Below are positions 14,413 to 20,780 of a DNA stretch of 20,780 nucleotides, piece by piece. Source of the DNA: Alphaproteobacteria bacterium. GTDB taxonomy: Bacteria > Pseudomonadota > Alphaproteobacteria > Micropepsales > Micropepsaceae. The position numbers and the translations under genes were made by a program. The notes under the pieces were generated by a model. That model did not search any database. It was not told where the DNA came from and saw only the letters and a list, made by a program, of their open reading frames with translations. The stretch spans positions 1 to 20,780 of the forward strand of contig JAGWSK010000548.1 in the NCBI GenBank assembly GCA_028869355.1. Direction: 5' to 3'. How positions within the stretch are numbered: the first letter of the stretch is position 1; the number at the start of each line of letters is the position of its first letter.

Positions 14413-14602
14413 TTTCTTATCGAAAATCGCAGGCCTCCAAGCGCGCGCTCTGCCAACTGATCGAGTTTTCCCTCTTTGGCGTCGCGTCGATTTTCCTGTC
14501 GAAGAGATCGCCCGCGAACTGATCGAACCATTCACGGAATTTCGCCAGCTCGCCCGGAGGCAATTCCACTATCGCTTTTTCGATTTCCTCAAGCTTGCTC
14601 AT
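14400..14602 (-). pseudogene. Frameshifted orphan antitoxin relic (RelE/ParE-partner type)
   Basis: From ATG 14602 the frame reads MSKLEEIEKAIVELPPGELA, then KFREWFDQFAGDLFDRKID, the N-terminal pattern of small type II antitoxins with an (L-x-E-L-A-x-F-R-x-W-F) helix. It then runs into non-family sequence and stops at 14417. The +1 frame from about 14487 continues the family pattern, reading DAKEGKLDQLAERALGGL and ending RFSIRNQKR at 14400. One base appears lost near 14481-14490. The restored end overlaps the methyltransferase gene by 13 nt. No toxin gene follows, where the partner would be expected. The intact-frame alternative is a 61-residue protein of unknown role; a sequencing error would also explain the break. 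Confidence 0.65.
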
Positions 14603-14650
14603 GCGACTGATGCCTCGCAATTCTCCCGTCATGTGGCATCCTCGGCTGTG

Positions 14651-15493
14651 TCAAAAATCCGGCCGGGATGCCCGCGGGATTGGAACAAGGCCCTGATTAA
14701 AATGGTCGGTGTTGTTTTCCGCACAGACCATTTCGTGCAGCGGCACTTCGCCCGGCCGGTGATCGATCCGGTAATGCTGCACCGCATTCCACGGCATTGT
14801 GAAAGCGCCGGGGTCTTCGACATGGACGCGCACATCGAGCGCTTGCCCGTTGTCTATGATCCGGAAGCGCTCGATCACATGTAGCTGCGTGGTGTGCGGC
14901 GTGCGGTAATTGTCGACATAGGTCCGGTCATTGAGCCCGATCGTGTCCACGACCAGCGTGTCGCCATTCTCGTAATGCCCTATCGACTCCCCATACCAGG
15001 ACGGCTTCGGATTCTCGCTGTGTTTCACGTTCAGGTACACGTGGCGAAGCTGGAAATCCTGTCCCCAGGTCATCAGGACTTCCTTCGCCGTCTGGATGAA
15101 AATAATTGGATGAACGGGATAGAGCAGGAACCCCGGAACGCCGTGCGGCCAGCAGCGCGAGCGCGCCGTGAAACCGACCTTTCCGGCCATCACGGCCTGG
15201 TTTTCCTTGCGCATGCTTTCGATCACCCAGGGCTTCAGGATCGGATTGCTCAGGTCCGCGATTTTGGGGGTTTCCTGGGCGTAAATTGCATTGGTGTAAT
15301 AAGGATGCGCGGGATCGGCGCGGACGGGACCAGGGCCGGACTCGGGCTGGATGAATTCGTCACCAGGCGGTTTCAGCCAGCCGGTCGTGCTGTCGGGAGC
15401 GAAATTCGGAATCAGATCCGTCTGCGCTTCCGCCGCGGGAATCAGGGCGGACGACAACATAACGAGGGCATAAGTGAAACCAGCGAACCGCAT
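14651..15493 (-). CDS. Secreted protein, paralogue A of an uncharacterised PSWYGES-motif family
   Basis: A 280-residue protein from ATG 15493, which has AGGAGG 6 nt upstream. Residues 1-23 are a Sec signal peptide with cleavage after AEA (23/24). The mature protein contains RSRCWPHGVP (111-120), HVYLNVKHSENPKPSWYGES (151-170), IGHYENGDTLVVDTIG, DNYRTPH (194-200) and LHVIERFR (204-211). It has exactly two cysteines, C114 and C257. A second gene near 19.4 kb encodes a protein of identical length with the same motifs and cysteines. I know this as a recurrent family in Bradyrhizobium-like genomes without an assigned function. It is divergent from the DsbA-like gene, which could form its disulfide. 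Confidence 0.8.
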   Translation of the reverse strand: MRFAGFTYALVMLSSALIPAAEAQTDLIPNFAPDSTTGWLKPPGDEFIQPESGPGPVRADPAHPYYTNAIYAQETPKIADLSNPILKPWVIESMRKENQAVMAGKVGFTARSRCWPHGVPGFLLYPVHPIIFIQTAKEVLMTWGQDFQLRHVYLNVKHSENPKPSWYGESIGHYENGDTLVVDTIGLNDRTYVDNYRTPHTTQLHVIERFRIIDNGQALDVRVHVEDPGAFTMPWNAVQHYRIDHRPGEVPLHEMVCAENNTDHFNQGLVPIPRASRPDF

Positions 15494-15602
15494 CGCTATC
15501 CTCCTGGAGAGATAATAGCGTGTTACGGTCTGGAATGCACATCGTCGGCCATCCATGCCTTGCGGGTGATTTGGTGCTTTGATACGGTTTTCGCGAGGTC
15601 AG

Positions 15603-16310
15603 ATGGTCCGTGCACGCATGAAGAGCCTGTTTCCCGCGCTACTCACAATCGGTGTCGCGGTTGCTCAAACCGTCTTTGCCGCCGGCGCGGATAACCAGGC
15701 CGGAGAAGACAAACGGATAGAGCAGGCGGTGAATGCATATGCGGCCAAACTGAAAGCTGACCAGGATCGCGCGCGAGACCAATCGGTCGCGCAAAATGAA
15801 AATGCGCTCCTGAATGACCCGCATACGCCGGTGATCGGCGATCCGAAGGCTGACGTGGAGATCGTCGAATTCTTCGACTACGCCTGCCCTTTTTGCAAAG
15901 CCGTTGAACCGCGGCTTGAGGCCTTTCTCAGGTCCGATAAGCGCGTGAAACTGGTCGTGAAGGAATATCCAATCCTCACGCCGGAGTCGCTGGTCGCCGC
16001 GAAGGCGTCGCTTGCCGCGATGAAACAGGGAAAATACCGGCAGTTCCATCGGGCATTGATGATGTTCAAGGGTCAACTTCGGGAGCCGGTCATTTTCGAC
16101 ACCGCCAAAGACGTTGGCCTGGATGTGAATCGGCTGCGCAAGGACATGCAATCCCCGGAGATTGCCGACGAAATCATTGCGAATTTCAATCTGGCCCGCG
16201 CGATCCGCGCATTTGATACGCCGACCTTTATCGTGAACGATCATCTGCTGACCGAACCTTCGGCCGAAATCGATTTTCCGAAAATCGTGGCTGCGGCCCG
16301 GCAGAAGTGA
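15603..16310 (+). CDS. Periplasmic DsbA-family thiol:disulfide oxidoreductase
   Basis: A 235-residue protein from ATG 15603 (GAGG just upstream; ATG 15618 is an alternative start). Residues 6-28 are a signal peptide ending near FAAGA. An extended charged helix (31-70) precedes the thioredoxin-like domain: PVIGDPKADVEIVEFFDYACPFCKA with the catalytic C95-P-F-C98, and a cis-proline loop TPTF near residue 213. The only cysteines are the catalytic pair. It resembles Com1/BdbD-type DsbA proteins that oxidise or isomerise exported proteins. Its neighbours encode exported proteins with paired cysteines (both paralogues and the NHL protein), plausible clients. No dsbB-type partner is visible in the window. 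Confidence 0.9.
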   Translation: MVRARMKSLFPALLTIGVAVAQTVFAAGADNQAGEDKRIEQAVNAYAAKLKADQDRARDQSVAQNENALLNDPHTPVIGDPKADVEIVEFFDYACPFCKAVEPRLEAFLRSDKRVKLVVKEYPILTPESLVAAKASLAAMKQGKYRQFHRALMMFKGQLREPVIFDTAKDVGLDVNRLRKDMQSPEIADEIIANFNLARAIRAFDTPTFIVNDHLLTEPSAEIDFPKIVAAARQK

Positions 16311-16411
16311 GTGATTGCTTTATTGTTGCTCCGCAGATTGCGGGCGTAGAATGCCGGGGCGAACTGCTCGCGGAATTCCTGATTTTCGCAAAGCCTTTCG
16401 GGAGGGAAACG

Positions 16412-17509
16412 ATGTTGAAATCAGCAGGATTGGCGCTGGCATTCGGCGCCGCGGTTGTCCTGACCTTCAGCGCAGGCGTGAAGGCCCAGACCTCAAACAA
16501 TCCGTACCATGTCGATTACAACTGGGACAAAATTCAGGGCCGCAAGATCGGCGTTGCCAGCGGATTCAAGATGGATCCCGACGGCAAACATCTGTGGGTC
16601 ATCGATCGTTGCGGCGCCAATGGCTGCGCCGACTCCGACCTCGATCCGATCATCGAAGTCACGCTTGACGGCAAAATGGTCAAGAGCTTCGGCAAGGGAT
16701 CGATCGGCTTTCCGCACGGACTGTTTGTCGACAAGCAGGGGAATGTTTGGGTGACCGATGGCGCGCCCGACGGCGATCCCCGGGCGGCGGCCAGCGCCAG
16801 AAAGCATATGGGTCACACGGTGATGAAGTTCAGCCCCGATGGAAGGGTGCTGCTGACGATCGGCACGCCCGGCGTGCCGGGCGCCGACGCGACACACATG
16901 AACGGACCGACCGGTGTGGTTGTGCAGGATGACGGCACAATCTGGGTGACCGACGGCCATGGCAGTGCGCAGACCGGTGCGAACAGGGACAACATGTACG
17001 GCTCGCGTGGCGGCAATAACCGCCTGATCGAATTTTCACCGGAGGGCAAATTCATCCGGCAGTGGGGCGGCGGCAAAGGTTCGGAAGGCAGCCAGCCGCT
17101 GCAATTCAACGATCCGCATGGCATTGAGCTCGATCCCGCGACGGGAAACATGTACATCGCCGACCGCGGCAATCAGCGGGTTCAGGTCCTCGACAAGCAC
17201 GGAAACTTCATTACGCGCTGGACTCAGTTCGGCAAGCCGAGTGCCATTGCGATCGACACCAAAGGCCACATTTACGTGGCGGACGGAATGTCGAACGCGC
17301 ATTGGAATCCCGGCTGGGAACGGGGCATTCGGGTCGGCGACATCAAGACTGGTTGGGTCAAGGCGTTCATTCCGGATGAAATGGTAACGCCGGCCAATGG
17401 TGGCGCCGGTACGGAATTTCTCGGAGTCGATCCTGAGGGCAATATTTATTCCGGCGGCGCAGGCATCAAGGGAATGGTGGTGCACCACCCGTTCCGGTCA
17501 GTCGATTAA
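16412..17509 (+). CDS. Secreted NHL-repeat beta-propeller protein
   Basis: A 365-residue protein from ATG 16412, preceded by GGGAGGG. Residues 1-25 are a signal peptide with cleavage after VKA (25/26). The remainder contains about six NHL blades: HLWVIDRCGANG (60-71), FPHGLFVDKQGNVWVTDG, GPTGVVVQDDGTIWVTDGHG, DPHGIELDPATGNMYIADRG, KPSAIAIDTKGHIYVADG and FLGVDPEGNIYSGG. The only cysteines, C67 and C72, sit in blade 1 and could form a disulfide. Such propellers include peptidylglycine lyase-like and six-bladed hydrolase-like proteins, but no catalytic set can be assigned. It follows the DsbA-like gene on the same strand after about 100 bp. Likely a periplasmic binding or scaffold protein, function unknown. 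Confidence 0.85.
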   Translation: MLKSAGLALAFGAAVVLTFSAGVKAQTSNNPYHVDYNWDKIQGRKIGVASGFKMDPDGKHLWVIDRCGANGCADSDLDPIIEVTLDGKMVKSFGKGSIGFPHGLFVDKQGNVWVTDGAPDGDPRAAASARKHMGHTVMKFSPDGRVLLTIGTPGVPGADATHMNGPTGVVVQDDGTIWVTDGHGSAQTGANRDNMYGSRGGNNRLIEFSPEGKFIRQWGGGKGSEGSQPLQFNDPHGIELDPATGNMYIADRGNQRVQVLDKHGNFITRWTQFGKPSAIAIDTKGHIYVADGMSNAHWNPGWERGIRVGDIKTGWVKAFIPDEMVTPANGGAGTEFLGVDPEGNIYSGGAGIKGMVVHHPFRSVD

Positions 17510-17541
17510 GGAAGCAATGAAGGCCGGAACTGAAGCGCTCG

Positions 17542-17612
17542 CCTCTCCCCGTGAGGGACGCAGCGCCCGCAGTTGCGCAGGCAACTGCGCACGGGCGCTG
17601 CCGGGTGAGGGG
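17542..17612. repeat. REP-like intergenic palindrome
   Basis: Between the convergent NHL and phosphatase-like genes: GCAGCGCCC (17560-17568) pairs with GGGCGCTGC (17593-17601), and inside it GCAGTTGC (17569-17576) pairs with GCAACTGC (17581-17588) around a GCAG loop, leaving a 4-nt bulge. Flanks CCTCTCCCCGTGAGGG and GGGTGAGGGG look like the boundary words of dispersed intergenic repeats in Bradyrhizobium-like genomes. It could act as a bidirectional terminator for the converging genes. Confidence 0.6.
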
Positions 17613-17644
17613 TGCGTTTTGAGCGCTCTGGGAGACAGGTCGCT

Positions 17645-18346
17645 CTAATTCAACCCCAAACCTTTGCGGACTTCGGCTTTCACGGCCTGGAAGTCGGCCT
17701 GAAAATCCGGGTTCTTCATCATCTGGAACACGGCCAATTCCGCGATCATGTGCGCCGCGTCCCAGTCGGACGGATAGGCTGCGCCACTCATCACGCGGTT
17801 GGTGCCGTATTCCCAGCCCCGCGCGTAAAGTACATCACGCTTTTCCGGCACCATCTGGCTTAACAGGATCGCCGAAATCGCCCCCGTCGTGCTGTGGCCG
17901 GACGGGTATGTCGGACCCATCGACGCTTTCGCGATGTTCTCGGGCGTGTGGATATTCTTGTCGTACTGGAATGGGCGGATCTTTTTGTATTTTTGCTTTA
18001 GCGGTCCCACGCCGACGCCCGCTTCCTTGATGACCTTGGCGAAAAATGCGTCGGTCATCGGCATCTTCTCTTTGTTGAAATTGGGGCCGAGCACCGGCTC
18101 GCCAACGACGAACACACTCTGAGCAAAGTCGCGTTGAATGTCGGCCATTCTTTGCGGTGTCATATTCTTCTGGGCATCCAGAATGAACTGATCGTCCAGT
18201 TTTCCCTCCGGCGAAGCTTCCGCCGGCGGCGGCGGAATGAGCGTGGCGAAATCGACCTCATTGGGCGTCATGTATGGCTTTTCGGAAATTGCAAAAGCCG
18301 GTGTTGCCGCAAGCACAAAGACGGCGGCGAGAGCAAATTTGCGCAT
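17645..18346 (-). CDS. PhoN-like class A acid phosphatase (PAP2 fold) lacking the catalytic histidine
   Basis: A 233-residue exported protein from ATG 18346 (GGAGGG upstream), signal peptide 1-19 (cleavage after AFA). It follows the class A non-specific acid phosphatase layout, with the signature K-x6-RP present as K117-x6-R124-P125 and PSGH at 148-151. The third motif, SR-x5-H-x3-D, reads N183-R184-x5-A190-x3-D194: Ser is Asn and the nucleophilic His is Ala, although the Asp and Arg remain. In the E. blattae enzyme the corresponding His189 is phosphorylated during catalysis. Normal phosphatase activity is therefore unlikely. It may bind a phospho-ligand or do something else in the periplasm. 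It converges on the NHL gene across a REP-like palindrome. Confidence 0.87.
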   Translation of the reverse strand: MRKFALAAVFVLAATPAFAISEKPYMTPNEVDFATLIPPPPAEASPEGKLDDQFILDAQKNMTPQRMADIQRDFAQSVFVVGEPVLGPNFNKEKMPMTDAFFAKVIKEAGVGVGPLKQKYKKIRPFQYDKNIHTPENIAKASMGPTYPSGHSTTGAISAILLSQMVPEKRDVLYARGWEYGTNRVMSGAAYPSDWDAAHMIAELAVFQMMKNPDFQADFQAVKAEVRKGLGLN

Positions 18347-18473
18347 TGGGTATTCCCTCCGGTCCAATTCAATTGTGTGCCGGAAGATCGCAAATATCAG
18401 GTAGCCATACCAGCATCTATGCCAGTGCTATAGCGCCGCGCCGGGAGGGACAGGAAATCGGGAAGCTGGAGGA

Positions 18474-18487
18474 TTTTGGACCCAAAA
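18474..18487. promoter_or_regulatory. Palindrome TTTTGG-AC-CCAAAA upstream of pncA
   Basis: A perfect 6-2-6 palindrome in the 288-bp divergent spacer between the phosphatase-like gene and pncA, immediately before a larger hairpin. A dimeric regulator could bind here; no known consensus is recognised. Confidence 0.35.
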
Positions 18488-18489
18488 CG

Positions 18490-18533
18490 ATGAACGGCAA
18501 AGGTCGACTTTCGTCGAGGGCTCTGCCGTTCAT
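18490..18533. repeat. Nested hairpin upstream of pncA
   Basis: ATGAACGGCA (18490-18499) and TGCCGTTCAT (18524-18533) are exact reverse complements, and within the loop TCGAC (18504-18508) pairs with GTCGA (18513-18517) around TTTC. The whole forms a 44-nt two-part hairpin about 100 nt before the pncA start. It could be a 5'-leader structure, an operator, or a dispersed palindrome. It does not resemble the NAD+-I or NAD+-II riboswitches as I know them. Confidence 0.45.
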
Positions 18534-18634
18534 TTGGCGATCCAATGTTTTTCGGGCATCAGACCGCTTACATAGATAATGATGGTGTGCCATCCGCGTT
18601 CCATCGCGCCGAAATCGAGATTTCGGGAGCAGAA

Positions 18635-19279
18635 ATGACCGCAAAGGCCACGATTCAGTCAAGCGACGTTCTGCTGGCTGTTGACGTGCAAAACGACTTC
18701 TGTGCCGGGGGCGCTCTTGCCGTTCCGGGCGGAGATGCGGTCGTCGATATCATCAATCGCCTGTCGACCGCCTTCGACCATGTGGTCCTGACCCAGGATT
18801 GGCATCCGCCGGGACATACGTCTTTTGCTTCGTCCCATCCCCGCCGGAAACCATTTGACACGATCATGCTGCATTACGGCGCGCAAACATTGTGGCCGGA
18901 TCACTGTGTCCAGGGCACACACGGCGCCGAATTCCATCCGGGCCTGCGGCTGAACAAAGCCGAACTTGTGCTGCGCAAGGGATTCCGGCCGTCGATCGAT
19001 TCCTATTCGGCCTTTTATGAGAACGATCACAGCACTTCGACCGGGCTCGCGGGCTACTTACGCGAAAGATTGCTTCCCCGTATTTTTCTTGCCGGTCTCG
19101 CATACGATTTTTGCGTCCGCTATTCCGCCGAAGACGCAAAGCGCGCCGGATTTGAAGTCTGCGTGATCGAAGATGCCTGCCGCGCGATCGATCTCAACAG
19201 TTCACGCGCCGGCACGAAGCGTGCGCTGAGCTCGCTTGGAATCGCAGAAACCACGGCTCAGTCGCTGCTGCCGGCGTAA
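18635..19279 (+). CDS. pncA: Nicotinamidase
   Basis: A 214-residue isochorismatase-fold hydrolase from ATG 18635, with GGGAGCAG upstream; an earlier in-frame ATG at 18545 would run through the spacer and is rejected. The catalytic triad is D17 (VDVQNDFCAGG), K115 (LRKGF) and C160 (AYDFCVRYSA). Metal ligands are D55, H57 (TQDWHPPGH) and H90 (WPDHCVQGT), matching E. coli PncA. It converts nicotinamide to nicotinic acid and ammonia in the NAD salvage pathway, in the cytosol. No pncB is adjacent. It is the only clearly cytosolic enzyme inside a block of secreted proteins, so its position may be incidental. Confidence 0.93.
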   Translation: MTAKATIQSSDVLLAVDVQNDFCAGGALAVPGGDAVVDIINRLSTAFDHVVLTQDWHPPGHTSFASSHPRRKPFDTIMLHYGAQTLWPDHCVQGTHGAEFHPGLRLNKAELVLRKGFRPSIDSYSAFYENDHSTSTGLAGYLRERLLPRIFLAGLAYDFCVRYSAEDAKRAGFEVCVIEDACRAIDLNSSRAGTKRALSSLGIAETTAQSLLPA

Positions 19280-19354
19280 CCCGGATTGATTTGTGCTAAA
19301 GTGAGCATTGCTCGGGAACCACCGACGCCGACTTATGAGCAGAAGGGAATCCTT

Positions 19355-20197
19355 ATGGTCAGATTCACCTTGAAGCGCATAGTGCTTTGCGCAAGTTCCG
19401 CGTGCGTTGCCATGGTGTCGTCCGCCGCGGCGCAGAATCAGACACCGATCCCGGATTTTTCGTCCAACAATGCCGGATGGACCGGAATGGGCGGCATGAC
19501 GGCAATGCCGGGAAGCCCCGAACCTGTCGGCCAGGACCCCTCGCGGCCGTTGATAGGCAACATTGGCCGCTTGCCCGGGCAGCAGCCGACCTTCCCCTAC
19601 GCCAACCTCACAAATCCCAATCTGACGCCGTTTGCGCGCGAAGGCTTGCGCAAGGTGAACGAAGCCGCCGATGCGGGTTTTGCCATGTATTCACGCGAGT
19701 CGCGCTGCTGGCACACCGGAGTGCCGGTGTATCTGAACAACCCGGCGCAGCCGACCTTCTTCCTGCAAACCCCCACGGAAGTGACCACGATCTGGCAAAT
19801 GGATCAGCAGGTGAGGCATATCTATCTGAACGTGCCGCATTCGGGGAATCCAAAGCCATCCTGGTACGGAGAATCGGTCGGCCATTATGAGGGCAACACG
19901 CTGGTCGTGGACACCATCGGCCAGAACACGCAAACCTTCCTTGACAACTTCCGCACGCCGCACTCGGACAGACTGCACGTGATTGAACGCTATCGGCTCG
20001 TCGACAACGGCAACACGCTGGAGGCGGAAGTGACCATCGATGACCCGGTCGCTCTGGTGCAGCCGCTGCATGTGGTGAAGCGTTGGCGCAAGGTACAGGG
20101 GCCGATGACTGAGTCGCGCTGCGCCGACGGCGAGATGGTCAATCCCTTCGGCCAGAAGACCGATCCGATCCCGACCGCCAGGACGGCCGACTTCTAG
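19355..20197 (+). CDS. Secreted protein, paralogue B of the PSWYGES-motif family
   Basis: A 280-residue protein from ATG 19355 (AAGGGAA upstream), the same length as paralogue A. The signal peptide runs to about residue 26 (SSAAA/Q). Shared blocks are RESRCWHTGVP (114-124), HIYLNVPHSGNPKPSWYGES (155-174), VGHYEGNTLVVDTIG, DNFRTPH (197-203) and LHVIERYR (207-214). The two mature cysteines, C118 and C256, correspond to C114 and C257 in paralogue A, implying a conserved disulfide. The N-terminal 100 residues differ more. The function is unknown; no enzyme motif is recognised. The TAG stop is followed by a further 54 codons in the same frame with a related tail pattern, described separately. Confidence 0.8.
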   Translation: MVRFTLKRIVLCASSACVAMVSSAAAQNQTPIPDFSSNNAGWTGMGGMTAMPGSPEPVGQDPSRPLIGNIGRLPGQQPTFPYANLTNPNLTPFAREGLRKVNEAADAGFAMYSRESRCWHTGVPVYLNNPAQPTFFLQTPTEVTTIWQMDQQVRHIYLNVPHSGNPKPSWYGESVGHYEGNTLVVDTIGQNTQTFLDNFRTPHSDRLHVIERYRLVDNGNTLEAEVTIDDPVALVQPLHVVKRWRKVQGPMTESRCADGEMVNPFGQKTDPIPTARTADF

Positions 20198-20362
20198 GCC
20201 CGCGCCCGTCGCAAGGTGCAGGGAGTGCTGCCAAAGGACATCTGCGACTTCTGGCAATCCATTGAGATCGCCGCGACGCCAATGACCGACGATCGGCAGG
20301 AACATGTGGCCGGCAGCCACATGCCGCATGGTGACGGATCGACAGGTAAACCCTTCTTCTAA
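20198..20362 (+). pseudogene. In-frame open tail after paralogue B, possible C-terminal fragment of another family member
   Basis: After the TAG at 20195-20197 the same frame stays open for 54 codons to TAA at 20360. It carries R-K-V-Q-G (20210-20224) followed by a cysteine 11 residues after the Arg, exactly the spacing of R245-K-V-Q-G to C256 in paralogue B, 123 nt upstream. The rest (DFWQSIEIAATPMTDDRQEH, ending GSTGKPFF) is unlike either paralogue. It has no convincing start of its own. It may be the remnant of a third copy, or a former longer end of paralogue B cut by the TAG; chance is not excluded. Confidence 0.35.
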
Positions 20363-20365
20363 TCG

Positions 20366-20749
20366 TCAGCGCTGAACAGCAAGCATGTTGGCGTCGCGGA
20401 AAAGCTGCCAATTGCCGGCCGGCGATTTGCGCAGAATTGACAGCGTATAACCGGCGCGGCGAACCGGCTGTCCACTCGGCGGAGTCACGACAATTGCGAG
20501 ATGCGTGCGGCACCAGGCGGTGTCGCCGCAGACCTCTATTTCCAGCACCTGGCTTTCGCCCTCCATTCGCACGTTTTTCATCTGCTCCGAAGCAGACGCA
20601 AACGCTGCTTTTCCGAACGGTTCGGCGCCGGGTACGTGGAACAATGCGTCGTCATGGATAAGGCTGAGCACCGCTTTCGTATTCCCGGACTTGCTGGCCG
20701 CGAGCCAGGTGGCGATCAGATCTCGAATGGCGGCTTCATCATCGGTCAT
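20366..20749 (-). CDS. SnoaL-like (NTF2-fold, SgcJ/EcaC/DUF4440 type) protein
   Basis: A 127-residue protein of the usual length for this family. MTDDEAAIRDLIATWLAASK is the first helix, followed by SGNTKAVLSLIHDDALFHVP and GAEPFGKAAF, then strands VLEIEVCGDTAWCRTHLAIV and GYTLSILRKSPAGNWQLFRD with the closing DANML. The pattern is that of SgcJ/EcaC small proteins, whose pocket binds or converts small molecules, often without a known substrate. It converges on the tail after paralogue B. Only 31 bp of upstream sequence is inside the window, so its promoter and any operon partner cannot be judged. Confidence 0.87.
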   Translation of the reverse strand: MTDDEAAIRDLIATWLAASKSGNTKAVLSLIHDDALFHVPGAEPFGKAAFASASEQMKNVRMEGESQVLEIEVCGDTAWCRTHLAIVVTPPSGQPVRRAGYTLSILRKSPAGNWQLFRDANMLAVQR

Positions 20750-20780
20750 GGGCGGAAAATGTCTGGTAGCGTCGAAGTCG

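Noticed and set aside
18545..18634. Longer N terminus for nicotinamidase from ATG 18545
   Set aside because: The extra 30 residues have no homology to PncA and run through the spacer after the hairpin; ATG 18635 has a good ribosome site and gives the normal length.

Overview
The window is GC-rich, densely coding chromosomal DNA with short intergenic gaps and genes in both orientations. Its gene content points to an alphaproteobacterium, most likely of the Hyphomicrobiales (Bradyrhizobium/Xanthobacteraceae side): an HflC/HflK-type SPFH pair with a metal P-type ATPase, PcaF, a DUF6867-like membrane protein, and secreted proteins carrying an N-P-K-P-S-W-Y-G-E-S motif. This placement rests on protein family resemblance only. 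No rRNA, tRNA, CRISPR array, transposase or prophage gene was seen.

Region 1 (1-5.9 kb) is a metal and membrane block. A 5'-truncated HflC-like gene, an HflK-like gene and a P1B-type ATPase overlap stop-to-start and must form one operon. The ATPase gene overlaps tail to tail with a ZIP-family metal permease gene. Next is an EamA/DMT permease with 23 histidines in its last 62 residues. The theme returns at 8.25-9.27 kb with a COG0523 (CobW/ZNG1-like) metallochaperone GTPase that has its own His-rich loop. Together these suggest a transition-metal homeostasis neighbourhood in which an SPFH scaffold pair is dedicated to a metal pump.

Region 2 (5.9-11 kb) is mixed. A signal-less NMT1/THI5-like substrate-binding protein is divergent from a LysR regulator, with a perfect 8-3-8 palindrome containing T-N11-A between them. 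A YciI-like gene sits 7 nt behind the COG0523 gene. A 3-oxoadipyl-CoA thiolase (pcaF) stands without other beta-ketoadipate genes, followed by a DUF6867-like small membrane protein.

Region 3 (11-13.3 kb) is a compact redox-type module. A TetR regulator and a DedA-rhodanese fusion are co-transcribed and divergent from an AzoR-type flavin reductase. The divergent promoter holds two operators of the form TTACT-N4-AGTAA, with centres 28 bp apart.

Region 4 (13.4-14.6 kb) carries an O-methyltransferase and, overlapping its end, an orphan antitoxin gene broken by a one-base frameshift. Region 5 (14.65-20.2 kb) is mainly an export block: two 280-residue secreted paralogues at either end and, between them, a DsbA-like thiol oxidoreductase, an NHL beta-propeller protein and a PhoN-like acid phosphatase homologue that has lost its catalytic histidine. 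A cytosolic nicotinamidase (pncA) lies inside the block. A SnoaL-like protein (SgcJ/EcaC type) closes the window.
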